The notes under the pieces were generated by a model. It worked only from the letters and a program-made list of their open reading frames with translations, had not been told where the DNA came from and did not search any database. Below are positions 8,773 through 17,200 of a stretch of 40,194 nt of DNA, piece after piece. A program made the translations under genes and the position numbers. Numbering within the stretch: the first letter of the stretch is position 1; every line of letters starts with the position of its first letter. The DNA comes from Hyphomicrobiaceae bacterium (GTDB lineage Bacteria; Pseudomonadota; Alphaproteobacteria; Rhizobiales; Hyphomicrobiaceae), in contig JALHMC010000036.1 of NCBI GenBank assembly GCA_022844225.1, positions 1 through 40,194 on the forward strand. The letters are read 5' to 3'.

Positions 8773-10395
8773 ATGTTTGTTGCTTGGCCGGAGACCGGGC
8801 CGCTGACGAGGTGGCTCGGGGTAGCGCGGGCCCGCCTGAATATGCTTTTCACCAAAGGGGGTCACCTGCTGGCGCCCTGCCTACGGGCCATGGCGGTGAC
8901 ACAGGTCGCCAAGTCGGGTCGCTTTCCTCTGATGAGGTTCTTCGGCATCGGTGGGTTTCTTCTGATGTCAATGGCGGCGGGCGCTCTGACACTCCACCAT
9001 TACGCGCACGACAAAGCTTCAATGCTCAGAATGGCGGAGAGCCAGAACAGTGCCTTAGCGAGGGCGTTCGCAAACGAGATCTGGTTGCGCCATGGCTCCT
9101 ACTTCGCCTCCGCACGAGGGCTCGACGGGGACGCTCTGCGCGCCCGCCCAGAAACCGCTGAGATCGACGCGCAAGTGCGCAAACTCGTTCGCGGCCTTCC
9201 GGTCATGAAGGTCGCAATACACGATCCCAACGGATTGACGATTTATTCATCGGATCCCGCCGGGATCGGCGGAAGCAAGCATGGCAACCCCGGATTTATG
9301 CGGGCCGTCAGCACTGGCCATCCAGAAAGTAAGTCATCCTTTCGCGGCGAGTTTTCCGCATTCTCCGGAGTTGTCGGTAACGTCGATCTGGCAGAAACCT
9401 ACGTTCCGCTCGTTCTGCCTACCGGCCAGATAGGCACGGTTTTCGAGCTGTATACGGACATAACGTCCCAGATCAATTTCATGACCCGAGACAATATTCT
9501 CGAATCAGCCATCATCATCGGATCGATGATGGTGACGTTTCTCGGCATGTTGCTGGTTGTTTATCGGGCAGATAAGGTCATATCCAGACAGCATGGCGAA
9601 TTGGCTCGATCGAATGCCGAGCTGTCGTCCGCGCATGCGTTGGCCGACGGGCTCAACGCGAAACTCAATGAGAAAATTGTCGAACTCGAGCGTTCTAATC
9701 GCGATTTGAAGGACTTCGCCCAGGTCGCCGCGCATGACCTGCAGGAACCGCTCCGTAAGATCGAGGCCTTCAGCCAGCGTCTGATGTCGCGCTATGGGGA
9801 TCGCTTGCCGGATGAAGGTCAGATGTTCGTCGAGCGCATGACTGATGCCTCGATCCGCATGCGCCAGCTCATAACCTCACTTCTCGCCTACGCGCGGCTC
9901 AATCAGGAAGGTCAGGCCGTAGCAACGGTCGACCTGCAGGAGACAATGCGCGATGTTCTTTCCGATCTGCAATTGCGCATCGAAGAGACAGGTGCGGACG
10001 TGCGGGTTGGTAACCTTCCCACGGTCGTTGCCATTCCATCGCAAATGGTCCAGCTCACGCAGAACCTTATCGCCAATGCGCTCAAATTCATCCGGCCCGG
10101 CGTCGCGCCCGTTATCGAGGTATCCAGCCGGTTCTTGGAGGGGGGCGATGGCATGGCCTGCGTCCAAATCGTCGTGTCCGACAATGGCATCGGCTTCGAC
10201 GACAAAGCTGCCGCTAAGCTGTTCAAGCTGTTCCATCGCCTTCACGGCCGTAGCGAGTATGAGGGAACAGGAGTTGGGCTGGCCACCTGCCGTAGGATCG
10301 CTGAAAACCACGGCGGGACGATTGTCGCGAGCGGCGTTCTTGGTCAGGGCGCGACGTTCACGGTCACCCTTCCGGTCGGGACGCAGCAGAGTTGA
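8773..10395 (+). CDS. Membrane sensor histidine kinase, orphan
   Basis: A 540-residue kinase. Two membrane segments (about 56-76 and 244-265) enclose a roughly 165-residue extracytoplasmic sensor region containing KVAIHDPNGLTIYSSDP, a PAS/Cache-like pattern. A coiled coil (about 270-315) leads to the dimerisation helix with phospho-acceptor H321 in AAHDLQEPLRKI, the subtype common in bacteriophytochrome-related kinases. The ATPase domain has an N box (NLIANALKF, N435), G1 (DNGIGFD), an F-like segment (LFKLFHRLH) and G2 (GTGVGLATCRRI). The start at 8773 is chosen for GAAGGG 5 bases upstream; the frame opens earlier at 8662, and M24, M40 or M54 of this product could also start it. No response regulator gene is adjacent, so partner and signal are unknown. 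Confidence 0.88.
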   Translation: MFVAWPETGPLTRWLGVARARLNMLFTKGGHLLAPCLRAMAVTQVAKSGRFPLMRFFGIGGFLLMSMAAGALTLHHYAHDKASMLRMAESQNSALARAFANEIWLRHGSYFASARGLDGDALRARPETAEIDAQVRKLVRGLPVMKVAIHDPNGLTIYSSDPAGIGGSKHGNPGFMRAVSTGHPESKSSFRGEFSAFSGVVGNVDLAETYVPLVLPTGQIGTVFELYTDITSQINFMTRDNILESAIIIGSMMVTFLGMLLVVYRADKVISRQHGELARSNAELSSAHALADGLNAKLNEKIVELERSNRDLKDFAQVAAHDLQEPLRKIEAFSQRLMSRYGDRLPDEGQMFVERMTDASIRMRQLITSLLAYARLNQEGQAVATVDLQETMRDVLSDLQLRIEETGADVRVGNLPTVVAIPSQMVQLTQNLIANALKFIRPGVAPVIEVSSRFLEGGDGMACVQIVVSDNGIGFDDKAAAKLFKLFHRLHGRSEYEGTGVGLATCRRIAENHGGTIVASGVLGQGATFTVTLPVGTQQS

Positions 10396-10721
10396 AATCG
10401 AATTCGGAGTAATGCGCATTGCCAGCGGAAAGCCGAGCGAAGATCAGTCTTGCTTGACCTAGGGCGATGATAGCCCGTCGCCTCCGTCCCTCACTCTGAC
10501 GCGAAAATCATGAGCTGATCCGAATCGACCGCGCGAGCTCCGACCTCCACTCGGTCGAGATGGGGCAAAGCCCCCCCTCAAGGCCACTTCACCACCGGCG
10601 GCATGACGACAGGATCGAGGTCGCGTTGCCGCCCGTCCTTTGGCCCGCCTCGCCGACGTTGACGGCCCCCACCACCTCCTCCATGGTGATTTCAAAAAGC
10701 AGTCAAACGGGAGGAAATAAC
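10396..10721. other. Intergenic stretch with hemF remnant
   Basis: No intact gene is seen between the kinase and the first TctC-like gene. It contains a small GGGGC-AAA-GCCCC hairpin (10562-10574) directly followed by a degraded copy of the 3' end of hemF (10574-10637). A GGGAGG ribosome-binding site for the next gene lies at the right end. An in-frame ATG at 10683 could add 13 residues to the TctC-like protein, but the ribosome-binding site argues for 10722. Confidence 0.6.
10574..10637 (-). pseudogene. Degraded duplicate of the hemF 3' end
   Basis: These 64 bases match 11777-11841, the last codons of hemF plus 4 bases past its stop, with 3 substitutions and one deleted base. Read on the minus strand they would encode the end of HemF ([13 protein letters not shown]), but the deletion breaks the frame. 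Similarity fades on both sides. The two copies are in the same orientation and bracket the TctC-like gene at 10722-11693. This may be the scar of an insertion at the hemF 3' end or of a partial tandem duplication. Confidence 0.75.
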
Positions 10722-11693
10722 ATGCGGCGACGGACATTTATGCAGCTCGCTGGCAGTGCCGGCGCGGGGCTCTCGCTTTCTCCGGCCGTGGTTCGCGCAC
10801 AGGCCCCTTGGCCCAGCAAGCCCGTCAAGATTATCGTACCGTTCGGCGCTGGCGGCGGTACCGACAACCTCGCCCGTTACTGGTCGGAGAAGCTCGGCCG
10901 AGCCTTCGGCCAGCAGTTCGTGATCGAGAATCGAGGCGGCGCCGGTGGCATGATCGGCACCGAGGCCGCCGCGAAGGCCGAGCCCGACGGCTATACGCTC
11001 CTGATTTCCTCGAACTCGTCGACCGTCAACCTGCCGCTTCTACGCAAGACATCCTATGGTAAGGAGTCGCTGCAGCCCGTCGTGCGTGTCGGCGATGGCA
11101 TATCCGGCTTCTGCGTTTATCCGGGCACCGGCTTGAAGTCGATCAAGGAGCTGGTGGACTACGTCAAGGCCAATCCCGGGAAGATGCCATTCGGGACGCC
11201 AGGAATGGGCACCAGCGGCCATATGCGCATGGAGATGCTGCAGCACCGGGCCGGCATCAAATTCCTGCACGTGCCGTATCGCGGCGGCGCGGAAGTCTTG
11301 AACGATCTGCTGACCGGCACCGTTGAGATCGCCAACGATCCGTCTAACAATGCCGCCACCAAGGCGGGCAAGGCTAAACTGCTGTGCATCAATCACAGCA
11401 CTCGCAGCCCCGAATATCCGGATGTGCCGACGCTCACGGAGGCCGGCTATCCCGATTCCGACGTGCCGTTGTGGTTCTCGATCTGGGCTCCCACGGGTGT
11501 GCCGGCGTCCATCGTGGAGGCCATTCACGCCAAGGTGACCGAGATTGCGAAGCTGCCTGAAACGGAGGCTCGTCTGCTACTCGTTGGCATGCTGCCGGTC
11601 ACCTCGACTTTGGCAGAGCTGCAGGCCTTTCGGGAAGCCGAGATCAAGACCACGAGCGAACTCATCAAGCTGGCCAACATCAAGATCGAGTAG
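10722..11693 (+). CDS. Bug/TctC-family periplasmic solute-binding protein (first copy)
   Basis: A 323-residue extracytoplasmic binding protein of the tripartite tricarboxylate transporter type. These proteins bind small carboxylates (citrate-like acids, aromatic acids, amino acids) and may present them to TctAB permeases or to sensors. The leader has a Tat-like motif (RRTFM, residues 3-7) and probable cleavage after AQA28. Mature hallmarks follow: PVKIIVPFGAGGGTD, QFVIENRGGAGG, LHVPYRGGAEVLNDLL and the 'YPDVPTLTEAGYP' type segment. The start follows GGGAGG at good spacing. No tctA or tctB gene is in the window. It resembles the second binding protein at 14856 along its whole length. It is flanked by direct repeats of the hemF 3' end, which suggests acquisition or rearrangement. 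Confidence 0.92.
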   Translation: MRRRTFMQLAGSAGAGLSLSPAVVRAQAPWPSKPVKIIVPFGAGGGTDNLARYWSEKLGRAFGQQFVIENRGGAGGMIGTEAAAKAEPDGYTLLISSNSSTVNLPLLRKTSYGKESLQPVVRVGDGISGFCVYPGTGLKSIKELVDYVKANPGKMPFGTPGMGTSGHMRMEMLQHRAGIKFLHVPYRGGAEVLNDLLTGTVEIANDPSNNAATKAGKAKLLCINHSTRSPEYPDVPTLTEAGYPDSDVPLWFSIWAPTGVPASIVEAIHAKVTEIAKLPETEARLLLVGMLPVTSTLAELQAFREAEIKTTSELIKLANIKIE

Positions 11694-11776
11694 ACAACGG
11701 CTGCGCTACCGGTCCTGCCGATTGGCGCGCAGCTCGTCAGCCTCGCTCGAGACCCGCACTCCGCGCGTCCCACCCG

Positions 11777-11841
11777 CCCCTCAAGGCCACTTCACCACCG
11801 GCGGCATCGACGACAGGATCGACGTCACGTTGCCGCCTGTC
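11777..11841. repeat. hemF-end copy of the 65-bp direct repeat
   Basis: This is the intact partner of the degraded copy at 10574-10637 and includes the hemF stop codon. The two copies lie about 1.2 kb apart in the same orientation with only the TctC-like gene between them. Confidence 0.75.
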
Positions 11842-12689
11842 TTCAACCCGAACACGGTGCCTCGGTCGTAGAGCAGGTTGAACTCCACGTAGCGGCCACG
11901 GCGGATCAGTTGCTCCTCGCGCTCGGCCTCTGTCCATGTCTTGGCAAAGTTCGCGCGGACGAGGCGCGGGTAGATGTCGGCGAAGGCACGGCCTACGTCC
12001 TGCGTGAACCGGAAGGCGAGGTCCCATCCGCCCTCCTCCAGCGTCGGCGTCAGATAGTCGTAGAAAATGCCGCCGATGCCGCGCATTTCTTTCCGGTGCG
12101 GCAGATAGAAATACTCGTCGCACCAGTCCTTGTAGCGAGGATAGTCGATCGGCTTCGGATAGGGTGCGCAGGCCGCCTCCATGGCCGCATGGAACGCGAC
12201 CGTATCGGCATCGTCCTGCGTGCGCCGGGCATCGAGTACGGGCGTCAGGTCGGCGCCCCCGCCGAACCACCATTTCGACGTGACCACCATGCGCGTGTTC
12301 ATGTGCACGGCTGGGACGTGCGGGTTGTGCATGTGTGCGATCAGCGAGACGCCCGAGGCCCAGAAGCGCGGGTCCTCCTCGGCGCCCGGGATCTGCTTCC
12401 GGAACTCCGGCGCGAACTCGCCGTGCACGGTGGACGTGTGCACGCCGACCTTCTCGAACACGCGGCCCTTCATCATCGCCATACGGCCACCGCCACCCGC
12501 CTTGCCGGTGTGATCGGTCCGTTCCCACGGCGTGAATACGAAACGGCCCGGCCTCTGGTCCGAGAGCGGCGCGCCGGCCGGCAACTCATCCTCCAGCCGC
12601 TCGAAGGCCGGGCAGATGATCTCGTTGCGCAGCGTCTCGAACCAGCCGCGCGCGGACGTCTTTCTGGACTCGAGTTCGGTCACCGACAT
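11781..12689 (-). CDS. hemF: Oxygen-dependent coproporphyrinogen-III oxidase
   Basis: A 302-residue protein of the standard HemF length. It oxidatively decarboxylates two propionates of coproporphyrinogen III to form protoporphyrinogen IX, using O2, in heme and bacteriochlorophyll synthesis. Recognised segments include [45 protein letters not shown] with R133, GGGADLTP with the conserved D147, [20 protein letters not shown] and [12 protein letters not shown]. The frame stays open to 13619, but only the portion from 12689 resembles HemF; AAGGG precedes this ATG and the extension overlaps the ABC transporter. A 19-bp palindrome lies 31 bases upstream. The gene is divergent from the ABC exporter and convergent with the TctC-like gene. 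Its 3' end is duplicated upstream. Confidence 0.96.
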   Translation of the reverse strand: MSVTELESRKTSARGWFETLRNEIICPAFERLEDELPAGAPLSDQRPGRFVFTPWERTDHTGKAGGGGRMAMMKGRVFEKVGVHTSTVHGEFAPEFRKQIPGAEEDPRFWASGVSLIAHMHNPHVPAVHMNTRMVVTSKWWFGGGADLTPVLDARRTQDDADTVAFHAAMEAACAPYPKPIDYPRYKDWCDEYFYLPHRKEMRGIGGIFYDYLTPTLEEGGWDLAFRFTQDVGRAFADIYPRLVRANFAKTWTEAEREEQLIRRGRYVEFNLLYDRGTVFGLKTGGNVTSILSSMPPVVKWP

Positions 12690-12719
12690 GGCGTGGCCCT
12701 TGATATCCGGCCGCAACCG

Positions 12720-12738
12720 GCCTAGCTGATCGCTAGGC
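12720..12738. promoter_or_regulatory. Candidate operator: 19-bp palindrome upstream of hemF
   Basis: GCCTAGC (12720-12726) and GCTAGGC (12732-12738) are exact reverse complements around a 5-base centre. The site lies 31-49 bases upstream of the hemF start, inside the 210-base spacer shared with the divergent ABC transporter gene. The position fits a repressor or activator site for hemF. It does not look like the TTGAT-N4-ATCAA site of FNR-type regulators. Confidence 0.35.
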
Positions 12739-12899
12739 ACTGATGGTCGCTCGCGGCATTGACTTTGGTCATCGTGACGTCCCTTTTGGGGGATAGGCGG
12801 TCCTAAATCCAGACCTCTTCCGATCCAGGCACCCCGTGAGCGCCCTCGACGGCTGCTGCGGCCGCGCTTGTACGGTCGGTCAAACCCGTTCGAGGCCCC

Positions 12900-14774
12900 A
12901 TGCTCCGCTGGTTCGAGACACGCATCGACGCCTTTCCCGACGATCCGCCCGAGCGGCCCCCCACGCGGCTGCTCGACTTCTATTGGTATTATGTGAAGCC
13001 GGTCTGGCCGGTCTTCCTTCTGTTGCTGATCGTCGGCTGCGTCGGGTCCCTGATCGAAGTGGCTCTGTTTGCCTTCGTTGGCTCTCTTGTCGACCTGATG
13101 CGGGAGTCCAAGGAGCCGGAGAAATTCTTCTCCGACCATGGCGGCACGCTGCTGGCCATGGGCTTCGTCGCGCTCATTCTCCGTCCCATCGTCTCTACGG
13201 CGCACGACCTGATCAAGAATCAGATGATCTCGGGGCCGTTCACGACGCGCATCCGCTGGCTGACGCATCGCTATGTGCTCCGCCAGAGCCTCGGGTTCTT
13301 CCAGAACGATTTTGCCGGTCGCGTAGCCAACAAGGTCATGCAGACGGGCCCGGCGCTTCGCGAATCGGTCGTGCAGGTGGTCGACGCGGTCTGGTACGTG
13401 GCCGTCTACTGGACCGGCGCGCTCGTGCTCTTTGCCCAGGCGGACTGGCGCTTGACGTTGCCGCTGCTCGCCTGGCTCGTCGCCTACGGTTTTGCCATCG
13501 TCCATTTCGTGCCGCGCATCAAGCAGGCCTCGACTGAGGCCTCCGAGGCGCGATCGATGCTGATGGGGCGGATCGTCGACAGCTACACCAACATTCTGAC
13601 CGTCAAGCTCTTCGCCCACGCCGATCGCGAGGACGGTTATGCCCGCGACGGCCTGCGCGAGCAGATGAGCAAGTGGCAGGCGTCCCTTCGCCTGCTCACG
13701 AAGCTCGAGCTGGTGCTCTACACGATGAATGGCCTGCTGCTGGTTTCGGTGACGGGACTGGCGCTCTGGCTCTGGTCTGGCGGGCTCCTGACCATCGGCG
13801 CCATCGCGCTGGCGACCGGGCTCGTCATCCGCATCGTCAACATGTCGGGATGGGTCCTGTTCACGGTCGCCGGCATCTTCGAGAACATCGGTATCGTCCA
13901 GGAGGGTGTCGAGACCATCTCACGCAAGAACGACGTCGTCGATGGCCCCGAGGCGCGGCCGCTCGCTGTTTCGCGGGGCGAGATCCGCTTCGAGAACGTC
14001 CGCTTCAACTACGGCATAACCTCTGCCCAGCAGGACGAGCCGGGAACGGCACTGCGTCCGCGCATCATCCGGGATCTCTCGCTGACCATCCGGCCGGGTG
14101 AGAAAGTCGGTCTCGTCGGTCGCTCGGGCGCGGGCAAGTCGACCCTCGTCAACCTGCTGTTGCGCTTCTACGACCTCGAGGGCGGACGCATTCTGATCGA
14201 CGGCCAGGACATACGCGGGGTGACGCAGGAATCACTTCGAGCCCAGATCGGCATGGTGACGCAGGACACGTCCCTGCTGCATCGCTCGGTGCGCCATAAC
14301 ATCCTCTACGGACGGCCCGAGGCCGCCGAGGAGCGCGCCATCGCGGCCGCGCGGCGTGCGGAAGCTCACGATTTCATCGTCGGCGCCGCCGACATGAAAG
14401 GCCGTCGTGGCTACGATGCCCACGTCGGCGAGCGGGGGGTGAAACTTTCAGGTGGCCAGCGCCAGCGTATCGCGATCGCCCGCGTGCTGTTGAAGGACGC
14501 GCCGATCCTGGTGCTCGACGAGGCGACGAGCGCCCTCGACAGCGAGGCCGAGGCAGCGATCCAGGAGCAGCTCTTCAACCTCATGCAGGGCAAGACTGTG
14601 ATCGCCATCGCGCACAGGCTGTCGACCATCGCCGCGATGGATCGCCTGGTGATCATGGACGGTGGTGCCATCGTCGAGCAGGGCAGTCACGCCGAGCTGA
14701 TCCAGCGCGGTGGTCTCTACGCCGAGTTATGGTCGCGCCAGTCCGGCGGCTTCCTGGCCGAGGCGGCGGAATAG
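12900..14774 (+). CDS. ABC transporter, fused permease and ATP-binding domains (MsbA-like exporter)
   Basis: A 624-residue half-transporter expected to work as a dimer in the inner membrane. The N-terminal region (about 30-330) holds the six-helix type I exporter domain; the first helix is [16 protein letters not shown]. The C-terminal nucleotide-binding domain has Walker [10 protein letters not shown] (about 405-414), the ABC signature LSGGQRQ (about 515) and Walker [10 protein letters not shown] (about 535), followed by an H-loop IAIAHRLST. The segment before the ATPase domain is slightly extended ([13 protein letters not shown]). The start has GAGG 5 bases upstream. The substrate cannot be told; lipids, peptides and drugs are all possible for this family. 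It diverges from hemF and is followed 81 bases later by the second TctC-like gene. Confidence 0.93.
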   Translation: MLRWFETRIDAFPDDPPERPPTRLLDFYWYYVKPVWPVFLLLLIVGCVGSLIEVALFAFVGSLVDLMRESKEPEKFFSDHGGTLLAMGFVALILRPIVSTAHDLIKNQMISGPFTTRIRWLTHRYVLRQSLGFFQNDFAGRVANKVMQTGPALRESVVQVVDAVWYVAVYWTGALVLFAQADWRLTLPLLAWLVAYGFAIVHFVPRIKQASTEASEARSMLMGRIVDSYTNILTVKLFAHADREDGYARDGLREQMSKWQASLRLLTKLELVLYTMNGLLLVSVTGLALWLWSGGLLTIGAIALATGLVIRIVNMSGWVLFTVAGIFENIGIVQEGVETISRKNDVVDGPEARPLAVSRGEIRFENVRFNYGITSAQQDEPGTALRPRIIRDLSLTIRPGEKVGLVGRSGAGKSTLVNLLLRFYDLEGGRILIDGQDIRGVTQESLRAQIGMVTQDTSLLHRSVRHNILYGRPEAAEERAIAAARRAEAHDFIVGAADMKGRRGYDAHVGERGVKLSGGQRQRIAIARVLLKDAPILVLDEATSALDSEAEAAIQEQLFNLMQGKTVIAIAHRLSTIAAMDRLVIMDGGAIVEQGSHAELIQRGGLYAELWSRQSGGFLAEAAE

Positions 14775-14855
14775 GCCGGATTGACAAACAGCGGTGCTCG
14801 TCGGTCAATCGGACCCAACTCGGAGCAACCGGGGCTTGATCGGGAGAGATGCGCG

Positions 14856-15818
14856 ATGCGTCGTCGTGAATTCCTGGCTGCAACCACTGCCGCCCTGCTG
14901 GCGAGCCCCACTTTCGCACGTGCCCAGGCGAAGTGGCCGGAACGGCCGGTCAAACTCATCGTGCCCTTTGCGCCCGGCGGCTCGACGGACCTCGTGGCCC
15001 GGCCTTGGGCCGAGAAGCTCACCGAGGCCTTCGGCCAGCAGTTCGTGGTCGAGAACCGAGGCGGGGCCTCGGGCATGATCGGCGCGGAGGCCGTCGCCAA
15101 GGCGCCTGCCGACGGGTATACCTATCTCGTCGGAACGAGCACCCCGATCGTGACGCTGCCGCTTCTGCGCAAGGTGTCCTACGACCCGAAGGCGTTCATT
15201 CCTGTAGGCCGCGTCGGCGATGCCGTGACAGGGTTCGTGATCAACCCGGCGACCGGCATCAAGACGTTCAAGGAAATGATCGATTACGCCAAGGCGAACC
15301 CGGGCAAGCTCGCGTTCGGCTCATCGGGCATCGGCACCGCGCCCCATATTCGCTTCGAGCTGATGCGGCAGGCCACGGGGGTAGATATCCTTCACGTTCC
15401 CTATCGTGGTGGCGCCGATACCTTGAACGATCTGCTGAGCGGTGCCATCCAGCTTATGAACGAGTCCTCGAGCATGCCGCATATACGCGCCGGCAAGCTG
15501 ATCCTGCTCAACGTCAATCATCACACTCGCATCCCCGAGTTTCCCGACGTGCCAACCCTGACCGAACTCGGATATCCCGGCATCGATGGCGGCTCCTGGT
15601 TCGGCATTCATGCCATTCGCGGCGTGCCGCAGGAGATCCTCGAGAGGTTCAACGCCAAGCTCGTCGAGATCGGCAAGACGCAAGACATGCAGGAGCGCAT
15701 CGCCAAGGCGAACGCCGTGCTCACCCCTCAAACCCTGCCCGAGGTGGCCCAGCACCTGGAGAACGAGGCGCAGATCACCATCCGCGCGGTCAACTCGGCG
15801 GGTATCAAGGCCGAGTAA
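14856..15818 (+). CDS. Bug/TctC-family periplasmic solute-binding protein (second copy)
   Basis: A 320-residue paralogue of the protein at 10722-11693. It has a Tat-like leader (RREFL, residues 3-7) with likely cleavage after AQA25. The same landmarks follow: PVKLIVPFAPGGSTD, QFVVENRGGASGMIGAEA, DILHVPYRGGADTLNDLL and FPDVPTLTELGYP. The ligand-contact region differs from the first copy (STPIVTLPLL versus SNSSTVNLPLL; NESSSMPH versus NDPSNNAA), so the two may bind different acids. The start at 14856 has GGGAGAG 7 bases upstream; an in-frame upstream ATG at 14781 would bury the leader. No TctAB permease genes are present. The MFS gene follows after 108 bases. Confidence 0.93.
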   Translation: MRRREFLAATTAALLASPTFARAQAKWPERPVKLIVPFAPGGSTDLVARPWAEKLTEAFGQQFVVENRGGASGMIGAEAVAKAPADGYTYLVGTSTPIVTLPLLRKVSYDPKAFIPVGRVGDAVTGFVINPATGIKTFKEMIDYAKANPGKLAFGSSGIGTAPHIRFELMRQATGVDILHVPYRGGADTLNDLLSGAIQLMNESSSMPHIRAGKLILLNVNHHTRIPEFPDVPTLTELGYPGIDGGSWFGIHAIRGVPQEILERFNAKLVEIGKTQDMQERIAKANAVLTPQTLPEVAQHLENEAQITIRAVNSAGIKAE

Positions 15819-15926
15819 GCGACACTCGAGCGCTTTGCGAGGCTTTGTCATATCGTCGTCGTGCTGCAGCGCTAGCGAAGTTTGGACGTTGCGGACGTCC
15901 CGTCCGGTCCCACGAGCAAGTGACGC

Positions 15927-17165
15927 ATGACACAGCAGCCGAGTTCGGCCGCGACTGGCCCTCTGCTGCCGACAGTGCGCCCGCCATGGCTGATCATCAA
16001 CGGCCTCGGGCTCTACGTGCTGCTGATGTACGGCATCACGTACTACGCCATATCGACCGCGGCTCCCCGCATGGCTGTGACGTTCGGCATCGGCGTGTCG
16101 TCGGTGTTCGCGCTGTTGACGGTGTCGCTGCTGGCCACCGCGATGGTGGCGCCCGCGCTCGGTCGATGGGTCGACAAGATTGGCAGCACGCGAGCGCTGC
16201 TGATCGGCACGGTCGCGAGGGCAGTCGCATTGGCCTTGATGGCGCTCGCCCCTGAATTCTGGTCGTTCGCGGCCGCGTTCGTTATCGTTCAGGTGCTGGG
16301 CCAGCTGACGGAATACGACGCGACGTTCGCGGTTGCGGTCGACCTCGCCGGCAACGACGCGCGCAAGGCCATGAGCCAGATAACCCTGTGGGGCGGTCTG
16401 GCGTCCACGGCCTTCTGGCCACTGACGGCCCTCATGCTGCGCCACATGGCCTGGCAGGACATGCTTCTCGTCCATGTCCTGCTCCTGGCTGTCGTCGCTG
16501 TTCCGATCGCAGCGCGCGCGGGGCAGATCGCACAACGGCGGGGCGGGCGCGGCGCCGCAGCCGCAAACCCGGGGGCGGATCGGGACGTGCCTAGTCCTCC
16601 TCCGGCGCCTTCGCCCTTGGTCTTTTCCGTGCTGGCCGCCGCGTTCGCGTTCGGTGGCGTCGCCTACACCTTGCCGGCGCTCATGCTACCGGTGCTCGAG
16701 GGACTGGGGCTCGGTGCGGCAGCGATCGTCGCGGGCATGCTCTTCGGCCCGGCCCAGACAGCAGGCCGGTTCATGGATCTGCTGCTCGGAAGGCGCGTCA
16801 AGGCGCTGCACGTTGCCATCATGGCTACGGCGATGCTCCTGGTCGCGCTTGCCGTGTTGCTCTTGGGATCGGGCATTCCCGAGATGGCGATGGTGTTCGC
16901 CATGTTGTTCGGCGCCGGCGCCGGCGTCAGCTACGTCGCGAGAGGCAGCGTGGTACTCGAGATTTACGGGACTGAAGCCTATGCTTTGTGGCTCGGTCGC
17001 CTCAGCTCCGTGCGCCTCGTGGTCTCAGCCGCGAGCCCGTTCGTCCTCTCGCTCGTTCTTGAGAACCTCGGAGCCGCGAGCGTGATCGCGGTCTGCCTTG
17101 GCGTTGCGATGCTTTCGCTCGGTTGCTTTCTCTGGCTCGCGTGGCGCCTGCGGTCAGGGCATTGA
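15927..17165 (+). CDS. Major facilitator superfamily transporter
   Basis: A 412-residue inner-membrane protein with about 12 hydrophobic segments in two halves. The halves are joined by a cytoplasmic loop around residues 205-230 that is rich in Gly, Ala and Pro (GGRGAAAANPG, PSPPPAPSP). The first half has the MFS motif-A-like sequence GRWVDKIGSTRALL between helices 2 and 3. Likely a secondary transporter driven by proton motive force. Its place after a TctC-like binding protein could hint at an organic acid substrate, but the families do not normally cooperate. It converges on the ybdK-like gene with only 35 bases between stops. Confidence 0.88.
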   Translation: MTQQPSSAATGPLLPTVRPPWLIINGLGLYVLLMYGITYYAISTAAPRMAVTFGIGVSSVFALLTVSLLATAMVAPALGRWVDKIGSTRALLIGTVARAVALALMALAPEFWSFAAAFVIVQVLGQLTEYDATFAVAVDLAGNDARKAMSQITLWGGLASTAFWPLTALMLRHMAWQDMLLVHVLLLAVVAVPIAARAGQIAQRRGGRGAAAANPGADRDVPSPPPAPSPLVFSVLAAAFAFGGVAYTLPALMLPVLEGLGLGAAAIVAGMLFGPAQTAGRFMDLLLGRRVKALHVAIMATAMLLVALAVLLLGSGIPEMAMVFAMLFGAGAGVSYVARGSVVLEIYGTEAYALWLGRLSSVRLVVSAASPFVLSLVLENLGAASVIAVCLGVAMLSLGCFLWLAWRLRSGH

Positions 17166-17200
17166 GGCGAAACTCGCAAAATCCACGATGTTCGGCCGTC

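Noticed and set aside
12690..13619. N-terminal extension of the hemF frame
   Set aside because: The added 310 codons overlap the ABC transporter gene in antisense and have no HemF similarity; HemF is normally about 300 residues.
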